A stretch of 14,990 bases of DNA from the NCBI GenBank assembly GCA_964467175.1, contig CAYXNY010000048.1:1-14990 (forward strand). Direction: 5' to 3'. This document shows, piece after piece, positions 6,501 to 12,764 of the stretch. The position numbers were made by a program, and so were the translations under genes. This DNA is from JAWAFD01 sp964467175. Lineage in GTDB: Archaea; Micrarchaeota; Micrarchaeia; Anstonellales; J096. Each line of letters opens with the position of its first letter. Position 1 is the stretch's first letter. The notes under the pieces were generated by a model. That model was not told the origin of the DNA. It was given only the letters and a program-made list of their open reading frames with translations, and searched no databases.

Positions 6501-7706
6501 ATGAAGGCTTTGATTCTTGCTGGCGGAGAGGGCAAGCGTCTGAGGCCGTTTACATACACCCGGCCGAAAGCGATGGTTTATGTCGCGGGAAAGCCCCTGC
6601 TTTACTGGATAATCGAGGAGCTTAAGAAAGCAGGAATCGGCGAATTTTATGTTGTTGTGCAGCACCACAAAGAAAAGATACTCGAATATTTTGAAGGACA
6701 AAAGAATGTTGTTTTTCTGGAGCAGGGAAAAGAGTACGGAACAGCAAAGGCGGTGGAGTCTGCAAAGGGAAAAATAAAGGGTGAGTTTATAGCGGTTGCC
6801 GGAGACCATCTCTTTTCCTACAAAACAGTAAAGGAATTGATGGCGAGTAAGGGAAAAAAAGCTGCTGTTCTGAAAGAGCATTTAAAAACCGAAACCTACG
6901 GCGCAGTTGTTGTTAAGGATGGAAAAATAAAGGAGGTGCACGAGAAGAGCAAAGACCCTCCTTCCAAGCTGGTTAATTTAAGCATGTACAAATTCACGGA
7001 TGAAATTTTCAGCGAAATTGGGAAGATAAAAAAATCATCAAGGGGCGAATACGAGATAACGGATATTCTTCCGGGGGCAGAAGCGGTGATTACAAAGGAG
7101 TTCTGGATGGATATAACATGGCCGTGGGATATGCTGAAGGCGAATGAACTTCTGCTTGGCCAAATGCCTGAAAAAAAAGGGAGGGTGGTTAATTCAACAA
7201 TAAAAGGAAAATTAGTGATGGAGGAGGGCGCGGTTGTTGAGAACAGCGTAATAGAAGGAGATGTATATCTCGGAAAGAATGTTCATATTGGACCGTTTGC
7301 GTACATACGGGGGCCAACCTCTATAGGAGACAACTGCAGCATCGGCGGCGGGACTACTGTAAAATCAAGCATCATTTTTCCAGGAACAAATGCAAAGCAT
7401 CTCTCCTACATAGGAGACAGTATGATAGGCGAGAATATAAACTTCGGCTCCTCAACCCAGCTCGCAAATTTCAGGTTTGATGGAAAGGAGATTTGGGTTG
7501 AAACAGAGAAAGGAAAAATAAATTCCGGAAGGAAAAAACTAGGCGCGCTTGTTGGCGATGGCACGAAATTCGGCGTGGGGAGCATAGTAATGCCCGGCAA
7601 AATTATCGGGAACAACTGCTGGATAGGTTCTGGGGTTGTCGTGTACAGGAATATTCCTTCGAATAGGAGAATATTCGTGAAGCAGGAATGGACAGAGGAG
7701 GGGTAA
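6501..7706 (+). CDS. Bifunctional sugar-1-phosphate nucleotidyltransferase/acetyltransferase (GlmU-like)
   Basis: Likely makes UDP-GlcNAc, or a related dTDP/UDP-sugar, for glycan and N-glycosylation pathways. The 401-aa product has an N-terminal nucleotidyltransferase domain with ILAGGEGKRLRPFT (5-18), RPKAM, and a GDH motif whose Asp102 should bind Mg2+; DITWPWDMLKANE (204-216) closes it. A left-handed beta-helix of hexapeptide repeats follows (about 230-380), then NAKHLSYIGDS with His300, the presumed acetyltransferase base, and ENINFGSST where archaeal enzymes usually have NFGAGT. This domain order matches archaeal enzymes such as Sulfolobus ST0452 rather than bacterial GlmU. In-frame ATGs at 6390 and 6486 are rejected because the TATA element predicts transcription from about 6501 and the fold starts MKALILAGG. 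Its stop abuts the next gene. Confidence 0.88.
   Translation: MKALILAGGEGKRLRPFTYTRPKAMVYVAGKPLLYWIIEELKKAGIGEFYVVVQHHKEKILEYFEGQKNVVFLEQGKEYGTAKAVESAKGKIKGEFIAVAGDHLFSYKTVKELMASKGKKAAVLKEHLKTETYGAVVVKDGKIKEVHEKSKDPPSKLVNLSMYKFTDEIFSEIGKIKKSSRGEYEITDILPGAEAVITKEFWMDITWPWDMLKANELLLGQMPEKKGRVVNSTIKGKLVMEEGAVVENSVIEGDVYLGKNVHIGPFAYIRGPTSIGDNCSIGGGTTVKSSIIFPGTNAKHLSYIGDSMIGENINFGSSTQLANFRFDGKEIWVETEKGKINSGRKKLGALVGDGTKFGVGSIVMPGKIIGNNCWIGSGVVVYRNIPSNRRIFVKQEWTEEG
7697..7701 (+). promoter_or_regulatory. Shine-Dalgarno before a non-canonical start
   Basis: GGAGG inside the end of the nucleotidyltransferase gene lies 6 nt before the ATT at 7708 and 12 nt before the CTG at 7714. The spacing favours ATT as the start of the RuvC-like gene. 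No ATG, GTG or TTG exists in that frame at a comparable distance. Confidence 0.5.
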
Positions 7707-7707
7707 C

Positions 7708-8157
7708 ATTTATCTGATTGTTGGGATAGACCCGGGGCTTTATACTGCGGTAGTTGCACTGGATTTGAAGGGGAATGTTGTTCTAAAATTCGTTGAGAGG
7801 GATGTTGGCGAAAAGAAGATCGTGAAGGTCATAAGGAAAACCGGGATCCCCTCTATAATAGCGACCGATGTTTCCCCGCCTCCGCATCTTGTTGAAAAGA
7901 TTGCCGCAAGGTTCAACGCAAAGCTCTTTTCCCCTCCGCGCTCCTTGATGCAGGGGGAGAAGGACAAAATAGGAAAGGAGATTCAAGACCCCCATCTTAG
8001 GGATGCATACGCGGCAAGCGTGAAGGCTTACAGGGAGTATGCAAACAGGATGAGACAGATAGACAGGCTTGAACTCGATGAAAAAAGAAAAGACAAAATA
8101 AAACATCTGATAATTCAGGGGGTAAGGGCGGATATTGCCGTAGAAGCTGTCAGATGA
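7708..8157 (+). CDS. RuvC-like (DUF460/COG2433-type) RNase H-fold protein, single domain
   Basis: Reading from ATT at 7708 gives a 149-aa product beginning YLIVGIDPG, the first strand of an RNase H/RuvC fold, with Asp8. ATDVSPPP (Asp54) and DPHLRDAYAASVKAY (Asp94, His96, Asp99) supply further acidic positions. The VATDxxPPP and DxHxRDAxAA patterns are those of archaeal DUF460 proteins, predicted nucleic-acid-processing enzymes. Full DUF460 proteins are several hundred residues with extra domains; this is a stand-alone domain. The first ordinary start codon, TTG at 7765, would remove the first strand and Asp8, so initiation at ATT (or CTG 7714) is inferred from the Shine-Dalgarno at 7697-7701. 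It is coupled to the preceding gene, whose stop is at 7704-7706, and overlaps the convergent patatin gene by 8 bp. Biochemical role unknown. Confidence 0.7.
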   Translation: MYLIVGIDPGLYTAVVALDLKGNVVLKFVERDVGEKKIVKVIRKTGIPSIIATDVSPPPHLVEKIAARFNAKLFSPPRSLMQGEKDKIGKEIQDPHLRDAYAASVKAYREYANRMRQIDRLELDEKRKDKIKHLIIQGVRADIAVEAVR

Positions 8158-9295
8158 AAAGGCTGATTCCGTAATAATGGTGCATCCATCTCACGGCAGC
8201 CTCCCGCCCTGCGTCATAAAGCATCTTTATTTTTGAGAAATCGTTCAGGGCAACGTTTGTTATATCATACTTATCAGCAACCCAATCCTGCAGGTAAACG
8301 ATCATTATGTTTTCGTTTTCAAAATTTTTCATTTTTCTGCTGAACTCGCCCTCCATATCAACGGCCAGCGGGAGGGTAAAAAAGCTGTTTATTAAACTAA
8401 CATTCAAAGGTTTGAAATCCCCGGTTGGGGTTATGAGAATTATTATATCTTTTTCCGGGTTATAGAGATTTATGGCGACTTCTATTGGCTTGTGGCTGGT
8501 GTATCCCCCATCGACAAGATACGTCAGCCCAACCTCCTTATTTTCTGTTATGTATTCGACTTTTTTTCCATTCTCGCTTATTCCATAGAGCCGTGTATTT
8601 TCCTCTGCGATTATAGGCTCAAAATTAGGAAGGCACATGCTCGCATACAATGCATCCGCAACCGGAAAGTTTTCTGTAAAACCTGCTCCGAAAACAACGG
8701 GTGCAAACCTCCTGTAAGCAAGTCCGCTACCAACATTTTCGTATATGTTTATCGCAGTTGCAACCGCATAGAAACCCGAAATGTGAGAGAAATCTCTCGT
8801 TTTTTTCGTAAGGCTTTCTTGTATATACTCTCTTATTCTCTTCCCTTTCATTATGTTTTTTAGTTTAAGCAACGCGCCGAAATCAAAATCATAGAATAAA
8901 TATTCCATATGCCCATCAAGATTTTTTATCACCTCTTCATAATCATATTCAAGGGCCGCGAGCATGCCCGCAAGAGCCCCGCCGCTCGTTCCTATGTATG
9001 CGCTTATGGGGATATCGTGCTTGTCAAGAACATAAAGAAAACCGAGATACGCCCAGAATCTTTGACCCGCCCCGCTCATCATGACAAATACTCTCCCCTC
9101 CCCATCCTTTAATTTTGTCGCTTTTGTTTTATCAATTTTTCCAAAAAAATCCGTCATTTTATGCTCCAGCAGGGGCTGTTTTAGTTTTGAAACAATCTCT
9201 TTTTGCTTCTCTATGAAAACCCTCGTCCGTGCTCGTGGGTATTGGTACGGAACAAGCGGTTTAGGTTTTCGGAACATCTTTATGATGTTTACCAT
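8150..9295 (-). CDS. Patatin-like phospholipase/acyl hydrolase
   Basis: Patatins hydrolyse acyl esters with a Ser-Asp dyad. The 381-aa product has an N-terminal basic extension (about 1-65), then VMMSGAGQRFWAYLGFL (71-87) in the oxyanion-loop position, YIGTSGGALAGM with nucleophile Ser104 (GxSxG), and YLVDGGYTSHKP with Asp262 (DGG). A C-terminal region to 381 has no recognised domain. Oddity: the oxyanion loop, normally GGGxRG, is GAGQRF here. No signal peptide or TM helix, so it is probably cytoplasmic or peripheral. The frame is open upstream to 9466, but that stretch is antisense to the GDPD gene; the ATG at 9295 fits the TATA element at 9321-9328, and an ATG at 9277 is also possible. Archaeal membranes are ether-linked, so the substrate may be scavenged ester lipid. 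Confidence 0.82.
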   Translation of the reverse strand: MVNIIKMFRKPKPLVPYQYPRARTRVFIEKQKEIVSKLKQPLLEHKMTDFFGKIDKTKATKLKDGEGRVFVMMSGAGQRFWAYLGFLYVLDKHDIPISAYIGTSGGALAGMLAALEYDYEEVIKNLDGHMEYLFYDFDFGALLKLKNIMKGKRIREYIQESLTKKTRDFSHISGFYAVATAINIYENVGSGLAYRRFAPVVFGAGFTENFPVADALYASMCLPNFEPIIAEENTRLYGISENGKKVEYITENKEVGLTYLVDGGYTSHKPIEVAINLYNPEKDIIILITPTGDFKPLNVSLINSFFTLPLAVDMEGEFSRKMKNFENENIMIVYLQDWVADKYDITNVALNDFSKIKMLYDAGREAAVRWMHHYYGISLFI

Positions 9296-9320
9296 AATGT
9301 TGTTTAATGTAAGAAAAGAA

Positions 9321-9328
9321 TAAAAATA
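9321..9328. promoter_or_regulatory. Shared TATA element of the patatin and GDPD genes
   Basis: TAAAAATA (TATTTTTA on the minus strand) lies in the 53-bp gap between divergent start codons. Its centre is 24-25 nt from the GTG at 9349 and 29-30 nt from the ATG at 9295, consistent with leaderless or nearly leaderless transcripts both ways. It repeats the arrangement seen at 6471-6479. Confidence 0.45.
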
Positions 9329-9348
9329 GATAAGGAGAAGAGAGGAAC

Positions 9349-10014
9349 GTGTTGAAGATAGGCCATAGAGGAGCAAGAGGAGAAACGCCGGAGAATACCC
9401 TCGGGGGTTTTGCGCTGGCAATAAAAGAAGGGGCGAACGCAGTAGAGTTTGATGCGAGGGAAACAAAGGACGGGAAGCTTATTGTAATCCATGATGAAAA
9501 GCTGGACAGAACAACGAACATGAAAGGTTTTGTGAAAGAGTTTACTCTCGAGGAGATAAAAAAAGCATGCCCGCATGTTCCGACGCTGGAAGAGGCTCTG
9601 GATTTTTTGAAAGACAAAAAAATTGAAAAAATCCTCGTGGAAATAAAAGAGCCCGGAACTGAGGAAAAGGTTTTGAGGGAGATAAAGAAAAGAAGGATGG
9701 AGAACCGGGCTGTGATTGTATCTTTTCATGAGAAGGCGATTGCAGAGGTGAGAAAACTCTCGAAAAAAGTTGAAACCGGGTTTATATTCGTCGGAAACAT
9801 GAAGAAGAACATAGAAACTGCGAAAAAAGCTAAAGCGGACTATGTCCTTCCTCTTTACAAGTTTGTGCATTCGGCGGATGTGAAGAAGGCGCATGAAAGC
9901 GGGCTAAAAGTAATTGTGTGGACTGTGAATACAAAAAAAGAGATCGTGGAGTACATGAAAAAAGTGGTGGACGGAATAGCTTCGGATTTTCCAAAACTCT
10001 TCGCGGGCTTATAA
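9349..10014 (+). CDS. ugpQ: Glycerophosphodiester phosphodiesterase (GDPD family)
   Basis: Hydrolyses glycerophosphodiesters to glycerol 3-phosphate and an alcohol; UgpQ is the bacterial cytoplasmic model. The 221-aa product is a single TIM-barrel domain of normal UgpQ length. It opens LKIGHRGARGETPENTLGGF with the catalytic HRG (His6) and the Glu of PENT, continues VEFDARETKDGKLIVIHD (metal-binding Glu/Asp and the second catalytic His), has ILVEIKEP in the barrel, and ends with the family signature VIVWTVNT and GIASDFP. No signal peptide, so cytoplasmic. The start is GTG 9349, chosen from the distance to the TATA element and the near-immediate IGHRG motif; TTG 9352 is an alternative. It is divergent from the patatin gene, which suggests a shared role in lipid breakdown or remodelling. 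Confidence 0.92.
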   Translation: MLKIGHRGARGETPENTLGGFALAIKEGANAVEFDARETKDGKLIVIHDEKLDRTTNMKGFVKEFTLEEIKKACPHVPTLEEALDFLKDKKIEKILVEIKEPGTEEKVLREIKKRRMENRAVIVSFHEKAIAEVRKLSKKVETGFIFVGNMKKNIETAKKAKADYVLPLYKFVHSADVKKAHESGLKVIVWTVNTKKEIVEYMKKVVDGIASDFPKLFAGL

Positions 10015-10016
10015 TA

Positions 10017-10024
10017 TTTATAAA
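10017..10024 (+). promoter_or_regulatory. TATA box of the proteasome alpha gene
   Basis: TTTATAAA overlaps the end of the region just after the GDPD stop. Transcription about 26 nt downstream (near 10046) would leave a roughly 10-nt leader consisting of AGGTGA (10046-10051), a Shine-Dalgarno, and AATT before the ATG at 10056. Confidence 0.55.
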
Positions 10025-10055
10025 CATATGCTTTTAATTCTAATCAGGTGAAATT

Positions 10056-10760
10056 ATGTATGGTGTATCCCCGCAGGCTTATGACAGGGCAATAACAGTT
10101 TTCAGCCCTGATGGAAGGCTGTTTCAGGTTGAGTACGCGAAGGAGGCTGTGAAGAAGGGGGCGACGAGCATAGGAATAACCGCAAAGGATGGGGTTGCCC
10201 TGATTGCGTCAAAGTCAAGGCATTCAAAACTCGTCCTGCCCGAATCCATAAAGAAGATATTCGAGGTGGACGACCATATATTCGTAACCGCATCCGGATT
10301 GATAGCCGATGCGAGAAAGCTCGTTGATATAGCGAGGAGCGAAGCGCACAAGCATCGTCTCTTGTACAACGAACCGGCGCCGGTTGAGAGCGTTGTAAGG
10401 TATGTCTGCGATATCATGCAGCTGTATACCCAGTATGGAGGAACAAGGCCTTTTGGCGTCTCCCTTCTTATTGCCGGAATAAATGAAAAAGTGGAGCTTT
10501 TTGAAGCAGAGCCCAGTGGAGCGATGACGGGGTATCTCGCGGATTCCATAGGAAGCGCAAAAAAGGAAGTTGATGCCTACCTGGAGAAGCATTATGACGA
10601 AAAGATGAGAATAGAGGATGCGGTAAAGATTGGAGTGGATGCGCTCAAAAAAACTTCAGAAACAAAAATAACAGAAGAAGAGCTTGAGATTGCATACATG
10701 GTAAAGGGAGAGAAGAGGTTCAAAGTTCTTGGAGCGAATGAGATAAAGGCATTTTTGTAA
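10056..10760 (+). CDS. psmA: 20S proteasome alpha subunit
   Basis: Forms the two outer heptameric rings of the archaeal 20S proteasome, which gate substrate entry and dock regulatory ATPases such as PAN. The 234-aa product carries the alpha signature from the N-terminus: YDRAITVFSPDGRLFQVEYAKEAV, with the Tyr-Asp-Arg gating residues at about 9-11 and helix H0, then KKGATSIGI, the conserved Lys of the alpha pocket in the SKSRHSKLV region, TASGLIADARKLVDIAR and QYGGTRPFGVSLLIAG. It keeps the alpha N-terminal extension and is not a beta subunit: no propeptide with Gly-Thr processing. Leadered start with AGGTGA 5-10 nt upstream. It is followed by a T-run and ends 12 nt from the convergent UMP kinase gene. 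No beta subunit in the window. Confidence 0.96.
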   Translation: MYGVSPQAYDRAITVFSPDGRLFQVEYAKEAVKKGATSIGITAKDGVALIASKSRHSKLVLPESIKKIFEVDDHIFVTASGLIADARKLVDIARSEAHKHRLLYNEPAPVESVVRYVCDIMQLYTQYGGTRPFGVSLLIAGINEKVELFEAEPSGAMTGYLADSIGSAKKEVDAYLEKHYDEKMRIEDAVKIGVDALKKTSETKITEEELEIAYMVKGEKRFKVLGANEIKAFL

Positions 10761-10772
10761 TTTTTGTTTTTG
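10761..10772 (+). terminator. T-rich terminator after psmA
   Basis: TTTTTGTTTTTG directly follows the psmA stop and fills the 12-bp gap to the stop of the convergent UMP kinase gene. It suits archaeal T-run termination on the plus strand; on the minus strand it is A-rich and would not serve UMP kinase. Confidence 0.45.
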
Positions 10773-11447
10773 TTACTCTACAACTGTTCCGCTGTGGCCC
10801 TTTCCTTTTATTGCATTCAAAACATCTTTTTCATTCTTCCATGAAACAAAATGCAATTCTAGTTCGCTTCTCGCGGCGAGCTTGCATGCGATCATATCGA
10901 AGACAAAATGCTCGCCAGCTTTTCTCCTGTCGCTTTCTATTGCCAAGGAAACGAGCTGTTCATGGCTCATTTTTGAATATTTTTTTGCATCCTTGTATTT
11001 TGAAGGGTCTTTATCAAATATCCCAGGGACATTGCTTATATTCACGAGCCTTTCTGCGAAAGTTGCTTCTGCAAGAAGGACCGCGTCTGTATCTGTTGTT
11101 ATGCCCGGTATTGTCCCTCCCATAATTACATGCTGGTAGCTCTTTATTGCAGCGGCGGCGCTTTCGAATGTGCTCGGTATTTTTGGGTAGGCGTTTTTTA
11201 AAGCGGAAATTAAGAGCATTGCGTTCTGTTTTGTTTCCATCGTAGCGATCGCATCCGCATAGAATTCGTTTCCGGTCAGTTTTCTAACAACCTCTGCATA
11301 CTCCCGCGCGTAGGCTCCTCCGCCAACAACTATCGCAAGTTTCTCCCCGCTTTCTTCAAATATCTTTGCAATCCTCCTTACATTCTCCAAAGAAGGCTTT
11401 CCCGGGTTCACTACGCTTCCGCCCAAAGATATTGCAACGACCATCAT
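10773..11447 (-). CDS. pyrH: UMP kinase, archaeal type
   Basis: Phosphorylates UMP to UDP with ATP in pyrimidine synthesis. The 224-aa product is an amino-acid-kinase fold: MVVAISLGGSVV (phosphate-binding Gly-Gly-Ser at about 9-11), AIVVGGGAYAREY (second glycine loop, about 39-50), then ADAIATMETKQNA, MGGTIPGITTDTDAVLLAE (nucleotide/UMP site), and NISNVPGIFDKDPSKYKDAKKYSKMS. The lysine-less start, short length and GIFDKDP region match the archaeal subgroup rather than bacterial PyrH. Two tandem ATGs (11447, 11444) are possible; the first overlaps the upstream lipoprotein stop as GATGA, so the genes are translationally coupled. Converges on psmA. Confidence 0.93.
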   Translation of the reverse strand: MMVVAISLGGSVVNPGKPSLENVRRIAKIFEESGEKLAIVVGGGAYAREYAEVVRKLTGNEFYADAIATMETKQNAMLLISALKNAYPKIPSTFESAAAAIKSYQHVIMGGTIPGITTDTDAVLLAEATFAERLVNISNVPGIFDKDPSKYKDAKKYSKMSHEQLVSLAIESDRRKAGEHFVFDMIACKLAARSELELHFVSWKNEKDVLNAIKGKGHSGTVVE

Positions 11448-12442
11448 CCCACGCCCCTTACATTATATTCTTGGCCATCATACTCAACAACAAGCCCGTT
11501 TGTGTACGCATATGCTTCGTAAACTTTTGATTTTTTAAGGTCCAGGTAAATTCTCAGCGTTTCCCTGCTGTTGTCAGGGTCGTATTCTGAGCCGGTGAAA
11601 ACCGCTATTTTCGGCGAAACTTGGGTGATCAGCTGACCGCCGGTAGATGTGAGGAGGGTGCCTGTTATGCCCCATCCCTCTGAAAAGCCAGGAACCTGGA
11701 AAACATCGCACTGCAATTTATTTGTGTATTTATCCACAAGGTTCGCCTGGCCTGCAGCAAGAATGGTTGAGGTTATCATGAAGCAGGAGTTTCTGTCCTT
11801 AAACCTAAGAACAAGCCCTCTGTCCGGGATGCTCGCCAGGTTTTTGTCCTCCGCACCCGGCTGCATTATTTCAATGTTTATGTGCGCGTAGGAAAAAGTA
11901 TCCGGTCTGCCCACTACTTTTGTCGGTATTCCCTTGCTCTTTGCGTAATTTACCACCTCAACAAGCTTCCCGTCCTTCTCGTTTCCGCTCCACCACACTT
12001 CTCCTATTCTGAAGTAATCCATTATTCTTTTTGCCCCCTCAACTGTTCCGTTCAATCCATTTGTAATCACAAGAACCTCTATATCGTCCGCTTTTGGGTA
12101 GAGGAGGTTGATCAGCTTGTCTGTTGTTTCGCTCGGGCCTGTATCTATGAGCATGTCAAAATTTCCTTTCTGCACAAGTATCGCCTCGCCCTGCTTTCTT
12201 TCGTAGCCAACATTGAAAAAGTACATCCTGAAAACATCGTCCGGGTTTGCGGTGTATTCGCCTGCAGGCGAATAGGCAGGCTTCTCCTCTTCCCCTCTGT
12301 TCTCGGTTTCTTTTATTATCACCACGCCCTTATCCTCCGCGGGTTTTTCGTTTTTTTGTTTTTCCGCCGGCTTGTCAAAGAAATCAACGCATCCTGCGAA
12401 TAACAGCATTAACGCAACAAACAAAACAATGTAGGCTCTCAT
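11444..12442 (-). CDS. Lipoprotein with a ligand-less ComEC-like metallo-beta-lactamase fold
   Basis: The 332-aa product has a lipoprotein-like signal (MRAYIVLFVALMLLFAGC, lipobox Cys18), a charged Lys/Glu/Pro linker (about 23-65), and a domain aligning with the extracellular MBL domain of ComEC/Rec2: FRMYFFNVGYERKQGEAILVQ and MLIDTG (97-102), then a strand, IGEVWWSG, and a late VPxF-SPKIAVFTGS part. The zinc motif THPHADHIGG is replaced by TNGLNGTVEG (127-136), the later Asp position reads ITSTI, and VPHHGS reads VPGFSEG (250-256). All expected metal ligands appear lost, so it is probably a non-catalytic binding protein at the outer face of the membrane. Function unknown. It overlaps the start of UMP kinase and has a TATA box at 12472-12479. 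Confidence 0.75.
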   Translation of the reverse strand: MRAYIVLFVALMLLFAGCVDFFDKPAEKQKNEKPAEDKGVVIIKETENRGEEEKPAYSPAGEYTANPDDVFRMYFFNVGYERKQGEAILVQKGNFDMLIDTGPSETTDKLINLLYPKADDIEVLVITNGLNGTVEGAKRIMDYFRIGEVWWSGNEKDGKLVEVVNYAKSKGIPTKVVGRPDTFSYAHINIEIMQPGAEDKNLASIPDRGLVLRFKDRNSCFMITSTILAAGQANLVDKYTNKLQCDVFQVPGFSEGWGITGTLLTSTGGQLITQVSPKIAVFTGSEYDPDNSRETLRIYLDLKKSKVYEAYAYTNGLVVEYDGQEYNVRGVG

Positions 12443-12471
12443 GCTCTCACAGGTAAAAAAGAGTGCAAGCG

Positions 12472-12479
12472 CTTAAAAA
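12472..12479 (-). promoter_or_regulatory. TATA box of the lipoprotein-UMP kinase operon
   Basis: On the minus strand TTTTTAAG is centred about 33 nt from the ATG at 12442, which would leave a leader of about 7 nt. It overlaps the 8-bp palindrome AAGCGCTT (12467-12474), a possible regulator contact point. Confidence 0.4.
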
Positions 12480-12521
12480 TCTATCCACCCCGAGCTTTTA
12501 GGAAGAAGAAAAATTTTAGGG

Positions 12522-12697
12522 TGTTGCAAATTTAAAACATTTCGAACCGCTTTTCGCTTAAATAAAAAATAAAAAAATTTATTCGGTTCCCTTCTCGTAA
12601 AACTCAATAAAAATAAGACATAAAGAAAGGATAAATTTCCCGGTAAGCGAAGCTAATTTTTTGTTTTTTCCGGGTTTGCGGGTTTTAATTTGCAACA
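12522..12697. repeat. 176-bp non-coding unit bounded by inverted repeats, MITE-like or structured RNA
   Basis: TGTTGCAAATTTAAAAC (12522-12538) is matched in inverse by GTTTTAATTTGCAACA (12682-12697), identical except for one A/T missing. The ends share TGTTGCAAA with the terminal repeats of IS6-family elements (IS26 ends GGCACTGTTGCAAA). Nested inside are TTCGCTTA (12553-12560) with TAAGCGAA (12644-12651), and a weaker AAATTTAT/ATAAATTT pair. No ORF is supported. No target-site duplication is visible. It may be an IS6-derived MITE relic or a folded ncRNA gene; sequence alone does not decide. Confidence 0.5.
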
Positions 12698-12720
12698 GGC
12701 TCGTGATGGCGATGCAAATA

Positions 12721-12728
12721 TTTAAAAA
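12721..12728 (+). promoter_or_regulatory. TATA box of the beta-helix protein gene
   Basis: TTTAAAAA sits in a near-palindromic AAATATTTAAAAATATT stretch (12717-12733). Transcription near 12750 would give a roughly 14-nt leader with GGTGAT (12756-12761) three nt before the ATG at 12765, the same GGTGATAGAATG-type context used by the ribosomal genes. Confidence 0.5.
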
Positions 12729-12764
12729 TATTATTCAAGAAACGGAAATGACTATGGTGATAGA

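Larger units (their letters stand above)
12443..12764. other. 322-bp intergenic region between divergent genes
   Basis: The only long gap in the window, AT-rich, between the lipoprotein and beta-helix genes. It holds the lipoprotein TATA box (12472-12479), the inverted-repeat unit (12522-12697), a CCCGG...CCGGG pair (12639-12643, 12670-12674), and the beta-helix TATA box (12721-12728). I see no tRNA, no credible small ORF and no C/D-box pair. Confidence 0.7.

Noticed and set aside
6450..6881. N-terminal extension of serS on the minus strand
   Set aside because: It is antisense to the nucleotidyltransferase coding region and precedes the standard SerRS N-terminus at 6449.
9296..9466. N-terminal extension of the patatin gene with a hydrophobic stretch resembling a signal or TM segment
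   Set aside because: It overlaps the start of the GDPD gene antisense, and the promoter element at 9321-9328 lies inside it.
9304..9894. Minus-strand open frame of about 196 codons
   Set aside because: Antisense shadow of the GDPD gene, rich in Phe, Leu and Cys, with no family resemblance.
11444..12442. Active ComEC-type nuclease
   Set aside because: The zinc-binding histidines and aspartates are absent, and there are no channel TM helices; only the fold is left.
12443..12764. RNase P RNA, SRP RNA or tRNA in the intergenic gap
   Set aside because: None of the conserved sequence signatures or a cloverleaf could be found; it remains at most an unclassified structured RNA.
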